From: Acidimicrobiales bacterium
GTDB taxonomy: Bacteria > Actinomycetota > Acidimicrobiia > Acidimicrobiales > JACCXE01
Assembly: GCA_035546775.1 (NCBI GenBank)
Contig: DASZWD010000071.1
Span: 1-50,779 of the forward strand
Direction of reading: 5' to 3'
Length of the DNA: 50,779 bases
Below the pieces are notes generated by a model, which saw only the letters and a list, made by a program, of their open reading frames with translations, searched no databases and was not told the DNA's origin. Position 1 is the stretch's first letter; each line of letters begins with the position of its first letter. Positions 40,357 through 48,895 of this stretch are shown piece by piece. The translations under genes and the position numbers were made by a program.

Positions 40357-41317
40357 CGGTGACTCCTAGCGGGAAGTGACAGGCGACGAAATGTCCGGGC
40401 CGCAACTCTTCGAGGGGCGGTTCCACCTCGGCGCATTTCGCTTCGGCACGCGGGCAGCGCGTCCGGAACCGGCAGCCCGACGGCGGGTCGATCGGCGACG
40501 GCGGGTCGCCCACGACGACGTCGGGCGCGGCGCCGGGACGCACCGTCGGGTCGGGGACCGGTATCGACTCGAGCAGCGCGGCGGTGTAGTGATGCATCGG
40601 CTGGTTGTAGAGCTCGTCGGCCGGCGCCAGCTCGACGAGCTTGCCGAGGTACATCACGGCGACGCGGTCACTGACGTTCTTCACGACGGCGAGGTTGTGC
40701 GACACGAAGACGAGCGTCAGCTTGTAGCGCTGCTTCATGTCCTCGAGCAGGTTGAGGATCTGCGCCTGGACCGACACGTCGAGGGCGGAGACGGGCTCGT
40801 CGCAGATGATGAGGTTCGGGTCGAGCGCCAGGGCGCGGGCGATGCTGATGCGCTGGCACTGGCCGCCGGAGAACTCGTGCGGCCGGCGCTCGGCGGCGCG
40901 GGGATCGAGGCCGACGGCGTCGAGCAGTTCGAGCACTTTGGCCTCGCGCTCTTCCTTGGTGCCGATGTTCCAGATGTTGAGCGGCTCGGCGATGATGTCG
41001 CGGACGCGCCGGCGCGGATTGAGCGATGAGATCGGGTCCTGGAAGATCATCTGCAGCTCGCGGCGCACCGCCCGCAGGTCGTTGCCGTGCAGGTCGGTCA
41101 GCTCCCGCCCGTCGTAGCGCACCGATCCGCCCGTCGGCTTGGGAAGCTGCAGGATGGCGCGTCCCGTCGTCGACTTGCCGCAGCCCGACTCGCCCACCAA
41201 GCCAAGCGTTTCGCCTTGGTGCACGTCGAAGCTCACGCCCGACACGGCGTGCACCTTGCGTCCCGGTCCGGCCGGGAACTCGACGGTGAGGTCGCGGACT
41301 TCGAGCAGCGACGTCAC
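40346..41317 (-). CDS. Oligopeptide/dipeptide ABC importer ATPase (DppF/OppF-like)
   Basis: This 323-residue ATPase of a peptide-type importer has Walker [10 protein letters not shown], signature FSGGQ (with [11 protein letters not shown]), Walker B LIICDEP and switch [16 protein letters not shown]. The C-terminal oligo_HPY segment with [14 protein letters not shown] carries the cysteine cluster seen in this subgroup. GTG 41317 overlaps the stop of the other ATPase gene (GTGA). It works as one half of a heterodimeric ATPase with its upstream partner. Confidence 0.94.
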   Translation of the reverse strand: MTSLLEVRDLTVEFPAGPGRKVHAVSGVSFDVHQGETLGLVGESGCGKSTTGRAILQLPKPTGGSVRYDGRELTDLHGNDLRAVRRELQMIFQDPISSLNPRRRVRDIIAEPLNIWNIGTKEEREAKVLELLDAVGLDPRAAERRPHEFSGGQCQRISIARALALDPNLIICDEPVSALDVSVQAQILNLLEDMKQRYKLTLVFVSHNLAVVKNVSDRVAVMYLGKLVELAPADELYNQPMHHYTAALLESIPVPDPTVRPGAAPDVVVGDPPSPIDPPSGCRFRTRCPRAEAKCAEVEPPLEELRPGHFVACHFPLGVTDGT

Positions 41318-42321
41318 TTCGTACGCGCCTTCTGCTTCTTCGTGCCGACCGGGAACCAGCAGGCGAAGACGTGGTCGTCGCCCACGGTGTCGTCGGACGC
41401 CAGCGGCGGCTCCTCCTCGCGGCACTTGTCCTGCGCGTACGGGCAGCGCGGCGCGAAGTTGCAGCCCGGCGGCGGGTTGACGAGGTCCGGCGGGCGACCG
41501 CCGATCGCCGGCAGCCGGGTGTGGCTCGGCTGATCCGTCTTCGGGATCGAGGTGATGAGCGCCTCGGTGTAGGGCATGCGCATCTCGGTGAACAGCTTGG
41601 CTGTCGGCGCCTTCTCGACGATCTTGCCGGCGTACATGACGGCGATGTGATCGGTGCGGCCGGCCACGACGCCGAGGTCGTGCGTCACGAGGATCATCGC
41701 CATGTGACGCTCGCGCTGCTTGTCCTGGAGCAGATTCAGGATCTGCGCTTGCACGGTGACGTCGAGGGCGGTGGTGGGTTCGTCAGCCATGAGCAGCTTC
41801 GGGCCGCACGCGATCGCGATGGCGATCGTCACGCGCTGGCGCATGCCGCCGGACAACTCGAAGGGGAACTGCTTCATGCGCCGGTCGGGCTCCGGGATAC
41901 CGACGCTGCGCAGCAGCGCCACGGCGGTTTCGTTGGCGCGGTCCTTGTCCATGTCGAGGTGGACACGCAGCCCTTCGGTCACCTGCTTGCCAATCTTCAT
42001 GACCGGGTTGAGCGACGTCATCGGGTCCTGGAACACCATGCCGATCTCCGCGCCCCACACCTCGCGCATCTGCTCCGTCGACAGCGTCGTCAAGTCACGA
42101 CCTTCGAAGCGCACCGACCCGCCGTGTTCGACGTTCTTGGGCGGCAGCAGCCGCATCACCGAGCGAGACAACACCGTCTTGCCGGAACCGGACTCGCCGA
42201 CGATGCCGAGCGTCTGGCCGCGTTCGAGCGTGAACGACACGCCGTCGACGGCGCGCACCATGCCGCGGTCGGTCCGGAAGTGCGTGTACAAATCCTCGAC
42301 GACGAGCAGCGGTTCGGTCAC
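41314..42321 (-). CDS. Oligopeptide/dipeptide ABC importer ATPase (DppD/OppD-like)
   Basis: This 335-residue ATPase is the partner of the DppF-like subunit. Walker A is GESGSGKT, signature [16 protein letters not shown], Walker B LLMADEP and switch [15 protein letters not shown]. The C-terminal [20 protein letters not shown] is the cysteine-rich oligo_HPY end. The gene is coupled at both ends by GTGA overlaps. A long basic tail ([12 protein letters not shown]) is present at the C-terminus. Confidence 0.94.
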   Translation of the reverse strand: MTEPLLVVEDLYTHFRTDRGMVRAVDGVSFTLERGQTLGIVGESGSGKTVLSRSVMRLLPPKNVEHGGSVRFEGRDLTTLSTEQMREVWGAEIGMVFQDPMTSLNPVMKIGKQVTEGLRVHLDMDKDRANETAVALLRSVGIPEPDRRMKQFPFELSGGMRQRVTIAIAIACGPKLLMADEPTTALDVTVQAQILNLLQDKQRERHMAMILVTHDLGVVAGRTDHIAVMYAGKIVEKAPTAKLFTEMRMPYTEALITSIPKTDQPSHTRLPAIGGRPPDLVNPPPGCNFAPRCPYAQDKCREEEPPLASDDTVGDDHVFACWFPVGTKKQKARTK

Positions 42322-43187
42322 ACGCTCACGTCCTTGGTGTCGAAGCGGGCTCGCAGCGCGTCACCGGCGAAGTTGAGCGCCAGCACGGTCACGAACAGCA
42401 CCGTCGATGGGATAAGGCTGAGGTTGGGGTGATCCTGCAAGAAGCTGCGGCCGTCGTTGATCATGCCGCCCCACGTCGGCGTCGGGGCGTGGACCGACAA
42501 CCCGAGGAACGCGAGCCCGCCCTCACCCACGATGGCCAGGGCGACGGCAATGAACGAGAACGACGCCACCGGAATCGCGACGTTGGGCAGGATCTCGCGC
42601 ACGATGATGCGCCAGTTGGTGGCGCCGAGCGTGCGCGCCGCCGTCACGAACTCACGCTGGGCGAAGGTGAGGGTGCTGGCGCGCACGATCCGCGCGATTG
42701 GCGCGATCGAGATCACGGCAATGGCGATGGTCACGTTGCGCAGGTTCTGACCGAGGAACGTGACGATGGCGAGGGCGAACACCAGCGCCGGAAACGCCAG
42801 CATCACGTCGGCGATGCCCATGAGCAACCGGTCGACGCGCCCGCGGTAGTAGCCGGCGATGACACCCATCGAACCGCCGACCAGGAGCCCGAGGAAGATC
42901 GACGCGAAGCCGACGGTGAGCGACACCCGCGACGCGTAGATGACCCGCGACAGCATGTCGCGACCCAACGAGTCGGTACCGAGCAGGTGATGGATCGACG
43001 GGTTGAGGTTGATCGCCGCCTTCTGCGCATTCGGATCGGGCAGCGGCAGCACCCCGGCGAACACCGCCAGGAAGATGATGAGGACGACCCATCCGATCGA
43101 CAGCCAGAACATGACGCCGAGGCGGACCCGCTTCTTGGCCGACGCCTCGACGCCGGTGGCGTCGGTGTCAACTGGCGCTGGCAGCAT
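42318..43187 (-). CDS. Peptide-type ABC importer permease (DppC/OppC-like)
   Basis: This is a 289-residue inner-membrane permease with about six helices. The first is WLSIGWVVLIIFLAVFAGVL. The HHLLGTDSLGRDMLSRVIYASRVSLTVGFA-type family segment and the EAA-like loop TLGATNWRIIVREILPN, which contacts the ATPase, are present. It forms the channel with the DppB-like protein. Its start overlaps the end of dppB by 20 nt. Confidence 0.92.
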   Translation of the reverse strand: MLPAPVDTDATGVEASAKKRVRLGVMFWLSIGWVVLIIFLAVFAGVLPLPDPNAQKAAINLNPSIHHLLGTDSLGRDMLSRVIYASRVSLTVGFASIFLGLLVGGSMGVIAGYYRGRVDRLLMGIADVMLAFPALVFALAIVTFLGQNLRNVTIAIAVISIAPIARIVRASTLTFAQREFVTAARTLGATNWRIIVREILPNVAIPVASFSFIAVALAIVGEGGLAFLGLSVHAPTPTWGGMINDGRSFLQDHPNLSLIPSTVLFVTVLALNFAGDALRARFDTKDVSV

Positions 43188-44124
43188 GACGCACCCTCGG
43201 GTCGATGACGACGTACAGCAAGTCGACGAGGAAGTTGACCATCACGTAGCCCACCGCCACGAGTAGCACCGTCCCCTGCACGACGAGGTAGTCGGCGCTG
43301 AAGATCGATTGCACCGTCAACTCGCCGATGCCGGGCAGCGCGAAGAGGATCTCGACGATGAAGGTGCCGCCGATGAGGCGGCCGAAGTTCAAACCGGCGA
43401 CGGTCACCAGCGAGAAGCTCGACGGGCGGAACGCGTGGAGCCACAAGATCCGCCACGGTGGCATGCCCTTGGCCCGCGCCATGGTGATGAAGTCCTCTTG
43501 CAGCGTCATGATCATGTCGGCGCGCAACAGCCGCATGTACGTGGCCAACTCTGCGACCGCCAGCGTGATCGAGGGCAGGGTGAGCGATCGCAGGTTCTCG
43601 ACCGGGTTCTGCGTCAGCGGCACGTACCCCGTCGCCGGGAAGAGGTGGAACTGCACGGCGAACACCAGCACGAGCACGACGCCCACGACGTAGGACGGCA
43701 ACGCCAGGAACCCGAAGGACACGCCCGTCGAGATGCGGTCGAGCAAGCCGTCGGGCCGAGTTGCCGCCCGGATCGCCAGCGGAATCGACACGACGAGCGC
43801 CAAAAATTGCGAGAGCACCAGCAGTTCAAGGGTGACGGGCAAGCGCTGGCGCAGCGCCTCGAGCGTCGGTTGGTTGTTCTGGTACGAGCGACCGAAGTCA
43901 CCGTGCAGCGCGTTCCACACGAAGTGCCAGTACTGCGAGAGCACCGGCTTGTCGAGACCCAGGGACTTGTGCAACGCCCGCACGGCGGCGGGCGTTGCAC
44001 TGGGTCCGAGAATGTTGACCGCCGGGTCGCCCGGCAGCAGCTTGAGCAGCAGGAACGACAGCGCGGTCACCGCGATCAGTACCGGGATGAGGTACAGGAC
44101 CTTCCCGGCGAATGAGCGCAGCAC
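43168..44124 (-). CDS. Peptide-type ABC importer permease (DppB/OppB-like)
   Basis: This is a 318-residue permease with a first helix KVLYLIPVLIAVTALSFLLL and the family opening KLLPGDPAVNILGP. The EAA-like loop is ARAKGMPPWRILWLHAFRPS, and the final segment is LVVQGTVLLVAVGYVMVNFL. The GTG start is 9 nt after the binding-protein gene. It pairs with the DppC-like subunit; helix count and length fit the family. Confidence 0.92.
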   Translation of the reverse strand: MLRSFAGKVLYLIPVLIAVTALSFLLLKLLPGDPAVNILGPSATPAAVRALHKSLGLDKPVLSQYWHFVWNALHGDFGRSYQNNQPTLEALRQRLPVTLELLVLSQFLALVVSIPLAIRAATRPDGLLDRISTGVSFGFLALPSYVVGVVLVLVFAVQFHLFPATGYVPLTQNPVENLRSLTLPSITLAVAELATYMRLLRADMIMTLQEDFITMARAKGMPPWRILWLHAFRPSSFSLVTVAGLNFGRLIGGTFIVEILFALPGIGELTVQSIFSADYLVVQGTVLLVAVGYVMVNFLVDLLYVVIDPRVRHAASAS

Positions 44125-44133
44125 GAAGGCTGG

Positions 44134-45783
44134 TTAGTTGACGCCCACGTGCGTCAGCAGGAAGAAGCCGCCGATGGTGTGGTCGACGCCCGCGGCGCCG
44201 TCGGGCAACGTCCAGTTGGTCACGCCCTTCACCTTCGGCTTGAAGGCGATCTGCCACGCCGTCTCGCCGAGCCACAGGTACGGGAAGTCCTTCGTGCCGA
44301 ACTGCTTGGCGATGTCCTCGTACGCCGCCTTACGGTCGGCGTCGTTGGGCGACGTGCGGCCCTTCAGCAGGTCAGCGTCGACCTGCGGGTCCTTGTTGCG
44401 GGCGAAGTTGAGCGCCAGCTGACCGATCGGCGACGCCGTCTTGGACGTCCACCACACGAAGTCGGCGTCAGGATCCGGCTCGCCGAACTGCCGCCAGTCG
44501 TAGGCGTCGTAGGCGCCGTTGAGCGCGTTCAGGATGTACTCGCTCTGCTGGACCTGCTTGATGGTGACGTTGATGCCGGCGTCCTTCCACATCGACTGGA
44601 TGAGCGACATGTCCTGGAGGTTGCGGCCCGTGTTGGTCGTACCGAGTTCGAACGAAATCGTGTTGACGCCCTTGTCCTTCTCGTACGCCGCCACGAGATC
44701 CTTGGCCTTCTGGAGGCTGAAGCTCGGGTAGCCGGTGTCGCCGTGGAACGCCGAGCCGACGTTGCCGAAGGGGCCCGTCGAGTCGGGGGTGAGACCGAAG
44801 TCGATGGTGTCGTTCACCCGCTTGCGGTCGGTGGCGTAGGCCAGCGCTTGGCGCACCCGCACGTCGTCGAGCGGCGCCTTGGCGGTGTTGAGCATGATGA
44901 AGTGCTCTTCGCCTTCGCCGGCGACCTTCTCGTCGGTGATCGAGGCGATCGACCCGTTGCCCTTGAGGTCCTTGATCGTCTGCACGTCGGACGAGTGCAT
45001 GAGGTCGATGGTGCCGGCCTTGAGACTGGATTCACGCGACTGGGTCTCGACGATCGGGCGCAACTCGACGGAGTCGAGGTACGGCAGGCCCTTCTGCCAG
45101 TAGTTCGGGTTCTTGGTGGCGATCATGTGATTGCCCGGGACCCACTCCTTGAGGATGAACGGGCCCGTCCCGATCGGGTTGCGGGGCGCGTTCTTGGGGT
45201 CGTCGAGCATCTTGTGCGAGAACACGAAGCCCAACTGGCCGGTGAGGTAGCTCGGGAACGGCACCCACGGGCCCGCCATGGTGAACTGCGCCGTCAGGTC
45301 GTCGACCTTGGTGACGGACTTCAGGTAGCCCGCGATCGCGGGACTGGTGAGCGGCGACTTGAGGTGGGCGGTCCAGTCGGCCACGACGTCGTCGGCCGTG
45401 AGCGGGTCACCGTTGCTGAACTTCACGTTCGGGCGCAGCTTGACGGTCCACACCGAGTAGTCGGCGTTGTGGTCAATCGACTCGGCGAGGTACGGGTGCA
45501 CCTTGCCGTCTTTGCCGAAGGTCCCGAGCGAGTCGTAGACGATCGACGCGTAGGTCAGACCGGTGACGTCCATGCGGTTCTGCGTCGGATCGAAACCGTC
45601 GACTTCCGCCTCGACACCCATCACGAGCTTGCCGCCCGCTTTGGGCGTTTCGGTCGAGACCGAAGCACCTCCGCCGTCGCTGCTGGATTTGTTGTCCGAG
45701 CCGCACCCGGCAGCGAGGAGCGAAAGAGCGAGGATCGCGGCCATCGCCTTCGCGACGGTTCTTGCTCGGGACGTAGCACTCAT
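44134..45783 (-). CDS. Peptide-type ABC importer substrate-binding lipoprotein
   Basis: This 549-residue lipoprotein of the SBP_bac_5 family delivers substrate to the importer. The lipobox LAAGC (C27) follows a basic/hydrophobic signal, and a Ser/Gly spacer leads to GGKLVMGVEAEVDGFDPTQN. ESIDHNADYSVWTVKLRPNV and FSNGDPLTADDV are family marks near the N-terminus. An AGGAG at 45797-45793 is the ribosome-binding site, 9 nt from the ATG. The family binds peptides, but also nickel, glycans or other solutes, so the substrate is not fixed. It heads the five-gene importer operon plus the cNMP-binding gene. Confidence 0.94.
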   Translation of the reverse strand: MSATSRARTVAKAMAAILALSLLAAGCGSDNKSSSDGGGASVSTETPKAGGKLVMGVEAEVDGFDPTQNRMDVTGLTYASIVYDSLGTFGKDGKVHPYLAESIDHNADYSVWTVKLRPNVKFSNGDPLTADDVVADWTAHLKSPLTSPAIAGYLKSVTKVDDLTAQFTMAGPWVPFPSYLTGQLGFVFSHKMLDDPKNAPRNPIGTGPFILKEWVPGNHMIATKNPNYWQKGLPYLDSVELRPIVETQSRESSLKAGTIDLMHSSDVQTIKDLKGNGSIASITDEKVAGEGEEHFIMLNTAKAPLDDVRVRQALAYATDRKRVNDTIDFGLTPDSTGPFGNVGSAFHGDTGYPSFSLQKAKDLVAAYEKDKGVNTISFELGTTNTGRNLQDMSLIQSMWKDAGINVTIKQVQQSEYILNALNGAYDAYDWRQFGEPDPDADFVWWTSKTASPIGQLALNFARNKDPQVDADLLKGRTSPNDADRKAAYEDIAKQFGTKDFPYLWLGETAWQIAFKPKVKGVTNWTLPDGAAGVDHTIGGFFLLTHVGVN

Positions 45784-45908
45784 AGTTGCTCTCTCCTGTC
45801 GCCCCAGCCCGTTTGGTTTTGTCGTGAACTTAGCGTGACGAATGTGTGACGCGGGCGGACGCTCTCACCACAGAGCCAGAGGACGCGCAACTGGGCACAC
45901 CAGCCGTT

Positions 45909-45914
45909 TAGTGT
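45909..45914 (+). promoter_or_regulatory. -10 hexamer TAGTGT of the envelope cluster
   Basis: TAGTGT is followed by 7 nt (cctaccg) and the GTG at 45922, giving a leaderless arrangement for the first gene of the cluster. Confidence 0.5.
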
Positions 45915-45921
45915 CCTACCG

Positions 45922-46686
45922 GTGGCGAACACGACGCCGGGGCCCTCCTCGTTCTCGATTTCGATTGTGCTGCCCGCCCTCAACGAGGAGGCAAACATCG
46001 AACAAGCGCTGAAGTCGGCCACCACCGTGGCGGACCGCCTCTGCCGCGACCACGAGATCCTCGTCGTCGACGACGGGTCGACCGACGGCACGGCGACGGT
46101 CGTGCGCGCCGCGGCTGCGGCCGATACCCGCGTCAAGTTGCTCTCTCATCCGTTCAACCGTGGGTACGGCGAAGCACTGCGAACCGGGTTCCGCGCCGCC
46201 ACAATGGATCTGGTGTTCTTCACCGACGCCGACAACCAGTTCGACCTGAACGAGCTGGAGGCGTTCCTGCCCTTCGCCGCCACCGTCGACGTGGTCGCGG
46301 GCTACCGCATCAACCGTCAGGATCCGCCGCTGCGGCGCCTCGCGGCGTGGGCCTGGAATCACCTGGTCCGGGTGGTGTTCTACGTCCCCGTGCGCGACAT
46401 CGACTGCGCCTTCAAGCTGTTCCGCCGCGACGTGTTCGAAGACATCGACCTCGAGAGCGTCGGTGCCATGGTCAACACCGAGCTGATGGTGAAGGTCGGG
46501 CGCTCCGGGCGCAGCATCGTGGAACTCGGTGTGCGGCACTACCCCCGCCTGGCCGGATCGCCCCGCGGCGCCCACCCCAAGGTTGTGGCGCGGGCCCTGT
46601 ACGAACTGGTGCGCATGCGGGGCCGCCTGCGCGGCGTCGGACCGGGTCGCGCGGGCGACCTCATGCAGCCGAGACCCGATTCGTGA
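45922..46686 (+). CDS. Family 2 glycosyltransferase (dolichyl-phosphate-mannose-synthase-like)
   Basis: This 254-residue GT-A glycosyltransferase transfers a sugar from a nucleotide donor, probably to a lipid-phosphate carrier. ISIVLPALNEEANIEQAL, ILVVDDGSTDGTATV and VFFTDADNQF (the DxD-type metal site) are present, with FNRGYGEALRTGFRAA and the IDCAFKLFRRDVF acceptor region. No membrane tail is visible, so it is the soluble DPM1-like type. The GTG follows a leaderless -10. The FAD oxidoreductase gene starts in a GTGA overlap. Confidence 0.92.
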   Translation: MANTTPGPSSFSISIVLPALNEEANIEQALKSATTVADRLCRDHEILVVDDGSTDGTATVVRAAAAADTRVKLLSHPFNRGYGEALRTGFRAATMDLVFFTDADNQFDLNELEAFLPFAATVDVVAGYRINRQDPPLRRLAAWAWNHLVRVVFYVPVRDIDCAFKLFRRDVFEDIDLESVGAMVNTELMVKVGRSGRSIVELGVRHYPRLAGSPRGAHPKVVARALYELVRMRGRLRGVGPGRAGDLMQPRPDS

Positions 46687-47996
46687 CGTGGCGCGTGGCG
46701 GTGGTCGGCGGCGGCATCGGCGGTGCCGCGGCGGCGCGCCGGCTCGCAGGAGACGGAGCGGAAGTCACCTTGCTCGAGCGCTCGCCCACGCTCGGCGGGC
46801 TCGTCGTGAGCTTCGCCGTCGGCGGCACGCCGCTCGAATGCTTCTACCACCACGTGTTCCCGCACGAGCACCACGTGATTGGCCTTATCGACGAACTCGG
46901 GCTCGGCGCGGACCTCGACTGGCACGCCACGAACATGGGCGTATTCGTCGACGGGAAGCCGTGGCCCTTCACGTCGCCGCTCGACCTCCTGCGCTTCCGG
47001 CCGCTGCCGTTTGTCGACCGCCTGCGCACCGGCGTCGGCGCGCTCCGGCTCGGGCGCGTCAAGGACTGGCAAGCGCTCGACGACGTAGCAGCGCGCGACT
47101 GGCTCACCGCCTACACCAGCCCGCGCGCCGGCACACTCGTGTGGGATCCGCTGCTGCGCGCCAAGTTCGGTTCCGCCGCGCCCGCGGTCCCGGCAGCGTG
47201 GATGTGGGGACGCTTCCAGCAACGCGCCGCGGCGCGCAGCGCCGGCCGCGAGAAGCTCGGATACCTCCGCGGGGGTTTTCGTCGCCTCTTCGACGCACTC
47301 GACACCGATCTGCGGGCGCGCGGCGTCGACGTCCGTCTCGGCTGCGCGGTGGAGTCGATCGTGGTCGAGGGCACGCGCGTGGTCGGCGTGCGCGTCAGCG
47401 GCGAGACGCTCGCGTTCGATCACGTTGTCTTCGCGGGGACGCTCAACGGGCTCGCGTCTCTGGTGCCGGCGCAGCATCACGACGCGCGATGGACGGCGAT
47501 CGACGCGCTCGGCGTGCAGTGCGTCGTGCTCGAGCTCGCGCGGCCGTTGACCGACGCCTACTGGACCAACGTCTGCGACGCCCGCCTTCCGTTCGGCGGC
47601 ATCATCGAACACACGAACATGATCCCGGCGGCGGACTACGGCGGGCGCCACGTCGTGTACCTGAGTCGCTACTTCACGGCCGAAGAGCCGTTGGCTCACG
47701 CGGACCCGGCGCAAGAGACACAGCGCTGGATCGACGCGCTCGCCGCGACGTTCCCCGGCTTCGATCGCCGCGACGTACTCGCCGCGCACCCGTTCAAGAC
47801 GCCGTACGCTGCGCCCGTCGTCACGCGCGGATACGCGTCGAAGATCCCGCCGGCGGCGACGCACCTCGACGGCCTGACGATCAGCACGACCGCGCAGATC
47901 TACCCGCAGGATCGCGGCATGAGCGAGGCGATCCGCACCGGCTTGGTGGCCGCCGGTATCGCGCGCGCCCGCGCCCACGCGCCGCGCCCGGCATGA
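46683..47996 (+). CDS. FAD-dependent oxidoreductase of an envelope-glycan cluster
   Basis: This is a flavoprotein of about 437 residues with an N-terminal Rossmann motif (VVGGGIGGAAAARRL, then VTLLERSPTLGGL). The amino-oxidase / protoporphyrinogen-oxidase-like layout follows, with GGFRRLFDALD, GVDVRLGCAVESIVVEG and a C-terminal FAD segment LTISTTAQIYPQDRGMSEAI. Related proteins occur beside glycosyltransferases in polysaccharide loci, where some act on lipid-linked sugars or prenyl carriers. The substrate here is unknown. The gene is coupled to GT2 (GTGA overlap) and to the methyltransferase (ATGA overlap). Confidence 0.88.
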   Translation: MTWRVAVVGGGIGGAAAARRLAGDGAEVTLLERSPTLGGLVVSFAVGGTPLECFYHHVFPHEHHVIGLIDELGLGADLDWHATNMGVFVDGKPWPFTSPLDLLRFRPLPFVDRLRTGVGALRLGRVKDWQALDDVAARDWLTAYTSPRAGTLVWDPLLRAKFGSAAPAVPAAWMWGRFQQRAAARSAGREKLGYLRGGFRRLFDALDTDLRARGVDVRLGCAVESIVVEGTRVVGVRVSGETLAFDHVVFAGTLNGLASLVPAQHHDARWTAIDALGVQCVVLELARPLTDAYWTNVCDARLPFGGIIEHTNMIPAADYGGRHVVYLSRYFTAEEPLAHADPAQETQRWIDALAATFPGFDRRDVLAAHPFKTPYAAPVVTRGYASKIPPAATHLDGLTISTTAQIYPQDRGMSEAIRTGLVAAGIARARAHAPRPA

Positions 47997-48895
47997 CGTG
48001 GGCGTGCCCCGTGTGTCACGGGACCGACGCAGCGACGCGCTGGACCGGCCTACCTACTGCGGCCGCCGACGACCTGCGCCCGAGTTCGGAGCAGTTCGGC
48101 GCCACGCTCGCAGCGACACTGCGGTGCGGGTCGTGCGGGCACGTGAGTCTCGCGGCCGCGCCCGCCGAGGAGGTGCTCGCCGAGTCGTACGGCGACACCG
48201 CCGACCCGGTGTCGCTGCGCGAGGAAGCCGGCCAGGTGGAAACCGCACGGCGCGCCCTCGCCGTCGCCGAGCGGTTTGTGACGCCGGGTCGGCTCGCCGA
48301 CCTCGGATGCTGGACCGGCTCCCTGCTCGTGGCGGCCCGCGCCCGCGGGTGGGACGTGACCGGCGTCGAGCCGTCGCGCTGGGCGTCGGAGCGGGCGCGC
48401 GCCCGCGGGCTCGACGTCGTCACCGCGGACCTGCACGACCTCGCACTCCCCCGCGGCGTGTTCCGGCTCGTGGCGATGTGCGACGTGATCGAACACCTCG
48501 TCGACCCCGGCGCGGCGCTGGCCACCGTCAGGGAACTGCTCGATCCGCAGGGCGCGTTGCTGCTGACGCTGCCCGACGCCGGCAGCCGCGTCGCGCGCGT
48601 GCTCGGCCGCCGCTGGTGGTCGGTGTTGCCGATGCACGTGCAGTACTTCAGCCGCGCCTCGCTCACCGAACTCCTGAGGCGCCACGGCTTCGACGTGCGG
48701 CTCGTCACCACTCACGCCAAGGTCTTCTCGCTGCGTTACTACGTCGAGCGTCTCGGCGGCTACTCCGACGCCGTCGCCCGCGCCGCGGTCGGCGCGGTGA
48801 CGCGCTTCGGCTGGGCGGAACGGCTCGTCGCTCCCGACTTCCGTGATCGGATGCTCGTCGTCGCCACGCCCACCGCTGCGGACGCCGCCGCGTGA
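47993..48895 (+). CDS. Class I SAM-dependent methyltransferase with N-terminal zinc ribbon
   Basis: This is a 300-residue SAM methyltransferase. An N-terminal CPVCHG ... LRCGSCGH pair (two CxxC motifs) suggests a zinc ribbon, as in Methyltransf_13/23-type sugar methyltransferases. Motif I is LADLGCWTGSLLVAAR, followed by VTGVEPSRWASERARARG, AMCDVIEHLVDP and LLLTLPDAGS. GRRWWSVLPMHVQYFSRASL is typical of the group acting on sugars or lipid-linked glycans. Both gene ends are 4-nt overlaps, so it is co-made with its neighbours. Confidence 0.9.
   Translation: MTWACPVCHGTDAATRWTGLPTAAADDLRPSSEQFGATLAATLRCGSCGHVSLAAAPAEEVLAESYGDTADPVSLREEAGQVETARRALAVAERFVTPGRLADLGCWTGSLLVAARARGWDVTGVEPSRWASERARARGLDVVTADLHDLALPRGVFRLVAMCDVIEHLVDPGAALATVRELLDPQGALLLTLPDAGSRVARVLGRRWWSVLPMHVQYFSRASLTELLRRHGFDVRLVTTHAKVFSLRYYVERLGGYSDAVARAAVGAVTRFGWAERLVAPDFRDRMLVVATPTAADAAA

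Noticed and set aside
2819-45922. -35 boxes upstream of the leaderless hexamers.
   Set aside because: I could not see a consistent -35 sequence 16-19 nt upstream of the hexamers, so none is annotated.
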